A stretch of DNA of 64,000 nt from Artemisia argyi (taxonomy: Eukaryota; Streptophyta; Magnoliopsida; Asterales; Asteraceae), in contig CM060688.1 in assembly GCA_030686995.1 (NCBI GenBank), positions 202,158,718-202,222,717 of the forward strand, read 5' to 3'. Position numbers and translations under genes: made by a program. Shown here in pieces: positions 47,073 to 57,006 of this stretch. A model generated the notes under the pieces. The model ran no database searches, was not told where the DNA came from, and worked only from the letters and a program-made list of their open reading frames with translations. Numbering within the stretch: position 1 is the first letter of the stretch; the number at the start of each line of letters is the position of its first letter.

Positions 47073-48390
47073 TGGGTGGGCCTGCTAGTATAGAATTTGA
47101 GTTTAGCAATAGACTTGTTATGAAAATGGTTGCTAAAACTATTGAGATCATTGATGTTGTTGCTAAGCTTAAGGACCCCCAATGTGAGTTGTTGCTTCTT
47201 CGAGCTTGTGCCGGCATCTCAAAGTTACATTTCTCCATGCGCACATGTCCCCCCCCCCCCCACCCCGGGTTTTTGAGCGTGCTCACATTACATTTGATGC
47301 GGCACTCCGTTCTTCCCTTGAACGTATTGTCACTGCTTCTGGGCCTGGGTTTTTTGATTGGCAATAGAGGCTAGGCACACTGCCATTTGTATTTGGGGGA
47401 CTTGGCGTATATTCTGCAGGGGATGCCTTGAACTATGCCTTCCTTGCTTCTAGACTCTAATATGCCAATTTACAGACTAAGCTCCTCAGATATTCTGATA
47501 TTGGAACCCTTGGACCTTCTTTCGAAGAGGCTTTATGCGCGTTTAATGCGAAAATGGAATTTGACCTTCTGAGTAATCCGGATGAGATCGCTGCCCCCAA
47601 AATCATGAAGCAATTGGCTGAATCCACATTTTGCCTAACTTCACGACAAATGGCACTTTGGAGGTCGCTAAGGGAGGACTACACTTCAGACTGACTAAGA
47701 GTCGGACTGGGACAGACTATGAATGCTAGAACTTACAGGTGTGTATTATGTTATCGGCTTAGCATTCCTCTTTTTTCTGTTCAGATGCCGTGCTCTGCTT
47801 GCTCCAAGGTTTTCATGGGGGATATTTACGGAGACCATGCTGTATCGTGTACCGACACCATTGGTATTAAACATCGGCACAACATGGTGCGTGATACTTT
47901 GTTTGACATATGTTCTCGCTCCAGGGTCTTGGCTCATAAAGAGGTTAACATCGGGTTGGGTGGAGATAGAGAGCAAGCCTTACGGCCAGCAGATATACTA
48001 CTCTATTCTTGGGACGGAGGGCAAGACGTATGTGTCGATTTGACCGGGTCGTCTCCCCTGACGCAAACTGGTATTTGTGCCAGGTCGTGTGGTGATTGAT
48101 GCCGCAAAACGTACGCATGTAAAGTATGGAGCTAAATGTGCTGATATTGGATATGAGTTCCTCCCATTCTCATTCTCCTCTTTTGGGGAACTTAAGGCGG
48201 ATGCGGTGACCTTACTTAAGCGGATCCGGAAATACTCTATAACTTAAGATATTGGTGCGCGTGTTGCTATTCATATCTTCAGTCGGATTAGTTTTGCTAT
48301 TGCTAAAGGTGTGGGGGCCCAGATAGTTTTGAGGCTCCCCACCAATTTCTTGTAATTTTATGAGTTTGTTTCTAATAAAAAGTGATGTTA
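47072..48390 (+). pseudogene. LINE 3' portion, copy C, with zinc-binding and nuclease-like C-terminus
   Basis: Longest of three truncated copies. The frame is broken several times but reads in order: KDPQCELLLLRACAGISKLH (about 47170-47230), RSSLERIVTASGPGFFDWQ (about 47310), LPFVFGGLGVYSAGDALNYA (about 47385), IAAPKIMKQLAESTF (about 47590), then an open stretch 47719-48099. That stretch has a zinc-binding pattern, CSACSKVFMGDIYGDHAVSC, then LRPADILLYSWDGGQDVCVD and LTGSSPL. The PAD...VDLT arrangement recalls the PD-(D/E)xK restriction-like endonuclease of some LINEs (inference). After about 48090 the frame shifts to ADIGYEFLPFSFSSFGELKA and ends RLPTNFL, TAA at 48353. A C-run at about 47250 disrupts the frame. 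The 3' UTR and a (TAA)n tail follow. Confidence 0.75.
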
Positions 48391-48395
48391 TAATA

Positions 48396-48478
<83 letters not shown>
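48391..48478. repeat. (TAA)n microsatellite 4 (tail of copy C)
   Basis: About 29 TAA units after the 3' UTR of copy C, followed by agtgatggtt and a short A-run. Confidence 0.9.
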
Positions 48479-48479
<1 letters not shown>

Positions 48480-49344
48480 GTGATGGTTAAAAAAAAAAAA
48501 AAAAACTATAGGGGCCCACATATTGCACAAATGTTGATTGGTGAAGAGTCTCACCTTCACTATTCTTTTTCTTTTTTCTTGTAGGCGCGTGATGGAGGAC
48601 ACTCACATTGGGGTGGCACATGACGCGGGTGGCGAAGGGTAAGGGGTTACATACATTGCATGTAGCCTTATATCAATATTAACATACCCATTAATTTGTG
48701 ATGTAAATGAGTAGGTGACTATGGTGGACTATTGACGTCCATGACGACAACTAACCTTGAGCAACAAATCAAAGACTGACACGCGTATGTATGTCGATGA
48801 CATGTGCCATATTACCGCGGTCACTATTGCTACATTTGCGCCAACTTAGCACAACAATCTTCGTGACTAAGTTAGTGTAATAAGGTGACCGCGGTCACCA
48901 CAAAAAACTTACTTGACTTAAACATAAGTATACCAGATAAAAACAATTTAATAAACATACACTCAATCACAAACTCACACACAACAAAGGGGAGAACTCG
49001 GTCGTCTAAACGACTGAGTTATGCATTTTGATACATAACCACGGCCATGACCAAGTGAGCGTAATGTGGTTGGTTGACTGAGTGCATGATCTTGACATTA
49101 CGGTTGGTCTAAGAAAGCTCCAAGACCGCAGTCAATATTGCCACATCAATGTTAACTCAACTTTCTCCATCTAAAACAAATTTCACAATCAAATTAGTGT
49201 AATAAGACAATCGCGCGAACCACTTTTATTTAATTTTTAATTTTCATTTTTTAAACACTTAAACTAAAATTTCATTTATAGTTAAAAAATATTAAATTAA
49301 TAATTCAACTAAAATTAAAAAGCATTGCAAAATGAAATTACAAA
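48479..49344. other. No gene recognised
   Basis: Right of the fourth (TAA)n tract. It contains short repeated phrases (ccgcggtcac, cgcggtcacca near 48830-48900) but no coding frame that I can support. Confidence 0.45.
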
Positions 49345-49511
49345 TTAGTGTTCATTTGTTCGACGCCAAATGTCTCGTACTAAATTGGCTTTAAGGCTTA
49401 GATGAATTTCATCGTAGACTAAATCTCTAACAACTTGTAACATTTCTTCTTGTGTTCGTGAGAGATCATCATCACGGTGTTGCTTCTCTAGATAAAGTTC
49501 TGGAGACTTTA
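49345..49511 (-). pseudogene. C-terminal coding tail, possibly HARBI1/PIF-type transposase
   Basis: On the minus strand an open frame from about 49511 to TAA at 49345-49347 reads KSPELYLEKQHRDDDLSRTQ, EEMLQVVRDLVYDEIHLSLK, ANLVRDIWRRTNEH. The final pattern (short helix, then NLVRDIW) resembles the C-terminus of PIF/Harbinger nucleases (DLIEHIW-like). The evidence is weak and no catalytic residue is in the piece. It is interrupted upstream by a C15 run at 49514-49528 that replaces a few bases seen in the left arm (gggaaggc). The first third lies in the right inverted-repeat arm. Confidence 0.35.
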
Positions 49512-50583
49512 CCCCCCCCCCCCCCCATTGTCTTCTATAATCCTATTATGTAATATGATGCATGTGTACATCATATACATTATTTTCTTACGAGACATCA
49601 GTCATGCGTGAGTTTTTATTACAACCCACTTTTTCTTTAGCACGCAAACTTTTGTTTTACATTTTTTCTTTCTGCTTCATACGCTAGCTTATATCTTATT
49701 CGTTTTATATCTTTCGCACCTTTTGTTTTGTAATTTTCCTTTTTGTTTTTCTTAGCGTCTCCCTAGTTTTTAATAAAATTATGTTGTTACAAAAAATTTA
49801 AATTGTTATATCATTCAATATCAAAAGTGTGGCGGATCAGTAAATCTGGATTAGAGCGTTTAAGAAAAGTTTTCTTTGGTGGTAAAAATTATAAAAAGAG
49901 CTTTCAATATGATTGATAAAAAAAAAAATCTTGCAAGTACACGCATGTAAAAGTAATTTTTCTTTCAAAATTTTCTTTGTTATGTATCTTTGAACATTGT
50001 GTGTAGTTATCAAATATTTTTGCACACGGTTTTTGTTAACTCAGTTATGGCCTTGATTTTGCCTGATCATGTATGATCTTCGTACATATTTATGGACATA
50101 CAGTTTTTCATTTTATTTTCTTTCTTCTGTTTACGTTTTTAAGGGTGCGTTTGGTTTTTTGAGTGTATAGGATTTGGATATGAATTTGGTCTTAGATTAA
50201 AATTAATGATTGAAGAGAAAAAATAAATGTTACGAGACAGCATGGCCCGTGAGATGCACGGGCTTTGTTTACATGTTCATTTCATAAGATGAATGATATC
50301 TCACTGAAGTAAAACATTTGTTCGTGGTTATAGAAATCAATACGAACTACTTACTAATTAGTAGCATCGAACTATCATATATAGTTTATTCGGTGAGGCA
50401 CCCTAGAGTCAATAGTTGGGGTACTATATGAGGTTGATTTCAAACAATTGGTTCATATCTAATATATTAAAATATCAATTTGATATCTACATAGCGTAGT
50501 TACGAAACATGTACGATCATCTAAAATGAAAGACGAACACATGATTTGTTGCCAATTAATCAAAAACGTATTACGCAGACGAT
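49447..50583 (-). repeat. Right arm of the 1.13-kb inverted repeat
   Basis: Reverse complement of 44140-45269. The transcript of the whole 44140-50583 unit could fold into a hairpin with arms of about 1.13 kb around a 4.2-kb loop. A palindrome gcccgtgagatgcacgggc lies at about 50246. Confidence 0.88.
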
Positions 50584-51530
50584 ATCTGTTTTCCATCACG
50601 TTTTTCTGACGGTCTTGTTTATGTGCCATGTATTTATCTTTACACCACTCATATATTTTTGAAGTTTTTTTTAACGAAAAAGTTTTTAAATCTAGCATGG
50701 AGATAGAATTTAAATGGTACGATAACATAGTAAACGAGTAATAGGAGGCCTACATTTTATTAGGTTTGTAAAAGACTTCTTGTATACTTTTAATTCATTT
50801 GTTAATGTATTTACAATATCTAGTAAGAGGGAAGATCTCAGTGAGCCAATCATTTTCTCTTGAGTGAAAATTGGTAGAGTAATTAATATTTAAATTAAAA
50901 GTTCAATTACATCCATCTTTTTATATTTTAAATATTTCATGAACCTTCAACCGTTAGACTAAATAAATTATAATGCCACAACGAGTATTTAAGTATCTTT
51001 CAATTGAAGGACACTTTTATATAATTTTGACAAATTATTATCGGTTTTTTTCATGTTTTTTTTGTTCTATTGAAATTCGAAAGACAAATCAAACGTGATT
51101 TAACATTAATATTGAAGTTCAAACACTAAATATCTCTACTAAAATTGACATAAGTATTTGTCAATCAATCAAAGTCTTTTCTGGTTTTTCTCAGTGGAAA
51201 AAACACATTCATAGCTTTCGAACCATGTATCACACACCGTATTTAAATTATAAATTATAATACTTCATTTATAAAACTTCTATAATTACATGTGAAAAAA
51301 CCACGTTTGTAAAAATCACATGTGATTGAGATCACGTATGGGAAAAATCACATGTGATTTTGTGTGTTTTATACAACTTTAACAAATTAACTACACTAAT
51401 CTACATTTTGAGATATAATGTTTTATATATGATTGGAACGCAAAGAATGTCTAATTTTCTTGCGAAAAAATAGTGAAAATCTTAAAATACTGTAAAAAAA
51501 GTTAGGTTCATTTTATTAATTCTTTTGATA
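50584..51530. other. AT-rich region without recognised genes
   Basis: No supported coding frame. aatcacatgtgatt-type palindromes recur near 51290-51360. Confidence 0.5.
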
Positions 51531-51905
51531 TTCGAATATTAAAATTTGTGTTTAATCACATGTGGTTTTTCATGCGAATTTCACCACCGAAAAAAAACCT
51601 GTAAAAAATAGAAAAAAAAAATTTGTCGAAAATATATCAAGGTAGCCATCTATAAAAAGATAATTAAATTATTTTCGTGATTGTGTATTTTTTTCACTTA
51701 ATGATGAACGGTTTAATTGATATTTTTTAGCTATTCGAATATTAAAATTAGTTTTAATCACATGTGTTTTTTCATGCAAATTTCACCAACGAAAAAAAAA
51801 ACATGAAAAAAAAGAAAAAAAAAAGTTTGTCGAAAAAATATCAAAGTAGCCATCTATAGAAAGATAATTAAATTATTTTCGTGATTGTGTATTTTTTTTC
51901 GCTTA
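51531..51905. repeat. About 203-bp tandem duplication
   Basis: Two similar copies start at ttcgaatattaaaat (51531) and ttcgaatattaaaat (51734). Each continues with aatcacatgtg, ttcatgc, aatttcacca, A-rich runs, tttgtcgaaaa and gtagccatctata. They lie just upstream of the copia LTR TATA box and may be part of its U3. Confidence 0.75.
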
Positions 51906-51945
51906 ATAATTAACGTTTTAATAAATATTATTTTCGTGATCTAGG

Positions 51946-52132
51946 TGTGTTGTCCTAGTTCCCTTCCTATAAATACCTATGTATGGTTACATTTATTTTT
52001 GTTGGTTCTTTAATTATCTTAAAGAAACTCTTGCACTTTTACCTTTCTTGTATCATATAATCATCCAATCCTTATATCTATTTCATTCTTATCATTCCAA
52101 TACTTGTGTAATAATAATTTGGTGACCTAACA
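51946..52132 (+). mobile_element. 3' part of a Ty1/copia 5' LTR
   Basis: The TATA box tataaata is at 51968-51975, and the LTR end cctaaca is at 52126-52132, directly before a primer binding site. The true left end cannot be fixed because no second LTR is in the window; the upstream 203-bp repeats may belong to it. Confidence 0.6.
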
Positions 52133-52134
52133 AG

Positions 52135-52148
52135 TGGTATCATTCGCC
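52135..52148 (+). other. Primer binding site (tRNA-Met-like)
   Basis: tggtatcattcgcc, two bases after the LTR end. The first eight bases match the usual TGGTATCAGAGC site and the rest diverge. Confidence 0.6.
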
Positions 52149-52489
52149 AAATAGAAGATTGAAGTGAAGTTTCTTGGTTAACGTGGGGTTTAGGGAGATT
52201 TTTCTTCATTTTATGCTTGTTTCTTTTTTTCTTTCACTCAAATCTTGAAGCTTGGATAAGTTTCAAGGTTGATATAGTGTTTTGAAGCTTAGATTTAGAA
52301 TAAAGTTTAGTACTTTTAAGGTTTTTCTACTTGTTTCTTGATTTTTGTAGCTTCTTTAGTGTTAGAAAACTTGTTTTTCAAAGCTCAATCTTTCCTATTT
52401 AGTGTTTTTTTAAGTATTTTTGAAGTTACTTGATCAAAAGAATCTTTTTCCAATCATTTTTTAATCAAAAAGTAGGGAATTTTACAAGT

Positions 52490-53060
52490 TTATGACCTGT
52501 TTACGCGTAATAGTACACCACTACCCAAAAATTTTGCTAAAAAAGGACATTTTGGTACTATTTACACATAAACTTCAGCAAAAAACCCTAGGTTTGCGCC
52601 TAAGTTACATTTCCTACGCATAACTTTCAGATTTTAAGCAAAAAACCCTAGTCTTACGCCTAAGTTTGAAGTTTTACGCTTAACATTGGAATCTTACACC
52701 TAAGGTGCTATTCTTACGCATAACATAGAAGTTACGCGTAAGATTTCGGGTTTCTACGCATAAGGTTGATCTTCAGACTATTCTTCTTGCAACGGTGACT
52801 TAGTACTTCCCTAGCTTGGACAAGTTAGTGGAATACTTCTACACGGGATATCTTTCAAGCTTGGACAAGTTTGAGAGAGTTGTTTGGTTCTTTAACCTTA
52901 CGCATAAACAATTGCTTATGCCTAAGCCAAAACTTAGACCTAAAGTAAAACTTTACGCCTAAACTATTAGTTTGCTCATAACCTTCTCTTTACGCCTAAC
53001 TTTTAGTTTACGCATAAGTTATAAGTTATGCGTAAGTTTCAAAGTTATCCATAAGATTAA
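52490..53060 (+). repeat. Cluster of about 18 TTACGCNTAA motifs in the copia leader
   Basis: Between the primer site and the gag start, a 10-bp motif with consensus TTACGCNTAA recurs, for example near 52502 (ttacgcgtaa, a perfect palindrome), 52614, 52653, 52674, 52714, 52732, 52756, 52900, 52953, 52992, 53009 and 53027. Variants include ttacacctaa and ttatgcctaa. Spacing is irregular (about 17-40 bp), with a gap around 52770-52890. It is not a simple tandem repeat, because the sequence between motifs differs. Confidence 0.75.
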
Positions 53061-53128
53061 GGTTTTACTTCAAAGGAACTCACATTTCAATCATCTACAA
53101 AGATCCATCATCTAAACAAGTGTTCAAC

Positions 53129-55108
53129 ATGTCTCAACCACCGTACTAAAACTTCTCTCATCAACAATATCCTCAGCAACAGCAGTATCATCAACATCAG
53201 CAGTATCATCAACAACAGTATCAACAACCTCAACAGTATCATCAACAACCGCAATTTCCACAACAACATCTCTTAATGCAACAACATCAACTCGTTCCTC
53301 TACAACAACCATATCAAATGTTACAACAAACAAACCAGCTTCCACCCAAACAACCTCACTGGTTTGATTAGATGTGTGAAGTGATAACAACTCAACAATC
53401 CAGACATGAGGCATGATCAATTGACACACCCCCAATGCTTACACTTGGTAACTACGTTCAGTGGGCAAGTCGATTCTTGAGGTTTATTGAACTCAAGAAA
53501 CCCCATGGAAAATTCATGAAACAAATGATCCTTGAAGGACCATTTCAGTGGCCCACTACCATAGTTGAAGGCGATCCTACTGCTGATCCTCCAAGGCCTC
53601 CTTCTGCTAAATCTGTTCCTGAGTGTCAACTTACTACTGAACAACTACTTCATCATAAAGCAGATGAGTATGCTATGATTTACATATTTCAGGGAATCCC
53701 AAATGCAATCTTTCGAAGTGTTGAATCTCGGAAAACAGCTAAAGCAATGTGGGAACACGTTCATCTCCTAACAGAAGGCACTGAATTGAACAAAGAAGAT
53801 ATGGAATCGAAACTTTACATGGAATACACTAACTTCATGATTGAACCAGGGGAGACTCTTGAATCTTACTTTCACCGATTCACCAATATTGCTAATGATT
53901 TGGAAAGACATGCAGTAAACCTACCAAGGATTGCAGTCAATACTAAGTTTATCCGTAGTCTTGGTCCAGATTGGCAAAAGTATGTGACATTTGTTCGTCA
54001 AGCAAAAAATCTTCACGATGCACCATATGGTTTCTTGTACGATTATCTGAAGCACCATGAATCTAAAGTGGATAAAGATTGAGCTCTCCGAGGAGGTTAC
54101 ACACCACCACTAACACCAAACTCATTGGCACTTGTTGCTCAATCTCATACTGCTCAACCTCCAATGTCAAATCATGCCTACATTCAAGAACATAATTACT
54201 TCGGTTACCCACAACAAACAACCTCAAACCAAATGATCTCATATGATTCGTCACAGCAATTGGCTTCAAATCAACTTGCTCCATATGACACCAGTGGCAC
54301 AATGTACTACTCAAATTCTAATGAAGAAGAAGATGAGGACTTCAACACTCTGAATCAAGGTCTGGCTCGTATTGCTCGTGCCTTCAGCAAATTCTCAAAC
54401 AAAACAAACAATCGTCTTCGTTCTTCGTCTAACACAAGGAATCAAGCTGTCATTCAAGATGGTCGGGTTGAAATACAGAATCGTAACTTTAGAAGATTAG
54501 GTTTAGGTTCAGGAGGTTTTACGGGAAATTCTGGAAATGGACAGAGGTTTAACAACAATGGGGGGTTTAGAAACAATGCAGGTGCTCCTAAGAAAAGGTT
54601 TGAAATGGTTGATACAGGGAACTCAGACTCTGGGAGTGTAGTTTGGTGCTACAACTGTAATGCGAAAGGTCATACAACTACTGCTTGTCCTAAACCAAGA
54701 ACTCGGGGAAACAAGTTTCATAAGCAGGCATTACTCTTAGCTCTCAAAGATGAAGGAGGCGGAACTTTCACTGAGCAAGAAAACAGCTTCATTGCCAATG
54801 CATACAATGATGATGACATGGAAGACCTGGTGGCTAATGCTGCTGTGATGCTAATGGCAAATATGCAGGAACTTCATATGAGTGTATGACACTGACGGTC
54901 TGTCTCAGGTACGTGACCCCAACAAATGCCTAATACATGAAATAGCATCTCCATCTACTTCTGTATCAGATAAGGCGCAAGTTGTTCAAACTGACTCATC
55001 TTTATCTCCTCAAGAAGATGAACAAATGAACACAGTTGTTATATTTGATAAGAGCATGAGCGACATTTTCTACATATGTGTAGTCAGACATGCTTCCGTC
55101 ACTTCCTA
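53129..55108 (+). pseudogene. gag: Ty1/copia gag
   Basis: The frame starts at ATG 53129 (MSQPPY) with a glutamine-rich N-terminus (QQYPQQQQYHQHQQYHQQQY). It is broken by in-frame stops at 53147, about 53369 and about 53417. Open from there to TGA at 54080, it encodes a capsid-like domain (LTLGNYVQWASRFLRFIELK; AMWEHVHLLTEGTELNKEDM; ETLESYFHRFTNIANDLE). The same frame continues from 54083 to 54889 with a zinc knuckle CYNCNAKGHTTTACPKP (about 54647). A shift leads to a short acidic tail ending at 55108. No protease, integrase or RT follows, so the element is cut off after gag. Confidence 0.88.
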
Positions 55109-56340
55109 AAATAAACTGGAATGAGAGACTTTATTACTTATATAAAAATATCCGAGAAGATTGCTTTGCACAAACAAAAACAAAAACAAAAACAATTATA
55201 CATAAAGTGGATGGATACTGATCCTATGAACTATACATGGTCCAAAAAAGAGAATATAAACCCCACATCTTTTTCTCCCTAATATTTGCATAGCCAATAA
55301 GACCTTCAATCAAAATCATAACATTGATAAACAGTAGCAAAGAACATTAGCAAGTTAAAAAAGACCACTAACCTAACCATAAGGAAAAGCGGAATTAACA
55401 AAACTCCCAAATTAGAACGAAACCCAAATTAAAAGATTTAACAAAGCAAAATAACCCTAAATCGATATTTGAAATCCAACAAATTAAAAACAAACCTATG
55501 CGCTATATCCACCATGGGGCTCTAACCAATTGAATCTTCTAGAAATATAACTAAAACTTCAGCAAAACACATCAACTGATCAGGATCTAATCCAGAAGTT
55601 TGTGAAAACCACTGGGTAGAAGTGATTTTTTTATCACGGTATAACCTCCGCACCTTCATAAGTCGGTGAACACCACTGATAGGAAGATGAAGAAGCTTCA
55701 GGAAATATGTGAGTGAGATTGTTCTAGCTTCTTCGTCATCTGAGTTTCATTGTATGTGTGTGTGAGAGAGGCGGTTGATGCATCTGCAGAGAGATAGTAC
55801 ATATGTATAACGTTTTTTTTCTTTCTTTTTGGATTGGGTTCACGTAGCAGGGGAATGAAACGGGCACAACAGGCCAAAATATTAGTTACACTGTAGATGG
55901 CATAAATGACACGACACCGTTTCAAACCACAATTAATATATATAGTAATTTCATATTAGAATCAGCAAATTTCATTTTATTTACGTTGAAACGGTCACAA
56001 ACAAGAAATATCATTTTTCTGGTAGACCTCTAAAAAAGGCCTTGCAGTCACACATGATAATGGGCTAAGTAAGAAAAGAGGCCCAATGAACATCTCTCGG
56101 GCCCTTTATAAACCATTCGATGAATCAGCTAAGTAGCTAACCATGTGTTTGACATTTGTATCTATTTATGTTATCTTATCGTGTCAAGACTTGAAAAGTA
56201 TCATCATGTTGAACATTTGATGAATGTTTGTCTTAATGTAGTATTTTCTAAAACACATAATCAAAATTATTAGCTGGTCTAACTCAAGCTTGTAAATGAT
56301 TATCCATCATACATAAATGATGACGTATAGTCCATATTCG
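55109..56340. other. No gene recognised
   Basis: Between the truncated copia element and the next LTR. A minus-strand stretch at 55500-55800 with tcttcttcatcttcc and acacacaca looks like a plant 5' leader, but no protein is recognised. Confidence 0.4.
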
Positions 56341-56806
56341 TGTCACGAACCCGATTAATGAACATTACTAACACCCAAGCCCACCACGAGTGGGCTATCA
56401 TAACAATGAATTGGGCCACCATGCTAGCGGTTTGGGCTCATGAAAGCCCAAACCCAAATACATTATTTATGGTCTAGATAAGGATCTCTTATTTATGGGA
56501 TAAAGATCCATAGACCGGATAGGCATTATACGCCGAAGAGTGAGGAACACGAAATCTACAAGGATTTCGTGCCTATATAAAGAATATCATAATTCTCATT
56601 AAAGGTACGATTTACAACCCTAACTCTTCTATTCAAACCTAAAACCGGTTACTTACTCTCACGCCGGAGGATAATCGTGGGAGACAATCCCACGATAAGC
56701 CTAACGGTGTTTGTTTGCTTTTTTAGTGCGTAGGTCTCAAGCATTAAGATCTGACTGGTATGAGAACAGGAACCCAAATAAGGAACGCCCAACTTTTGTA
56801 TCAACA
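56341..56806 (+). repeat. 5' LTR of a Tat-like Ty3/gypsy element
   Basis: TGTCACGAACCC at the start and TATCAACA at the end (466 bp), followed after two bases by the primer site. TATA box tatataa at 56574-56580. No second copy lies downstream in the window, so the 3' LTR is either beyond 64000 or lost. Confidence 0.6.
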
Positions 56807-56808
56807 AG

Positions 56809-56825
56809 TGGCACCATCCGTGGGA
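56809..56825 (+). other. Primer binding site (tRNA-Arg-like)
   Basis: TGGCACCATCCGTGGGA, a close variant of the TGGCGCCGTCTGTGGGA site used by many Tat-lineage elements. Confidence 0.7.
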
Positions 56826-57006
56826 CCCTACACTAAGAACTAGAATGATGAAACACAAAAACTCAAGCCAGCAGACTCCGCAGTTGGAAAAATCACATGG
56901 TGACCCCCAGAGTAGGAAACATCAAGATTCGACCTCTAGGCAAGCCTCTGGGACAACTAGGGCGCCTGGTCACTAAGAATCAGGCCCGACTCTAATCCTC
57001 CCAACA

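Noticed and set aside
46939..47364. Open frames with long poly-Tyr or poly-Leu runs
   Set aside because: Translations of the (TAA)n tract on the minus strand; the real signal there is the plus-strand LINE remnant.
48360..48602. Open frames with poly-Asn or poly-Ile
   Set aside because: Translations of the fourth (TAA)n tract.
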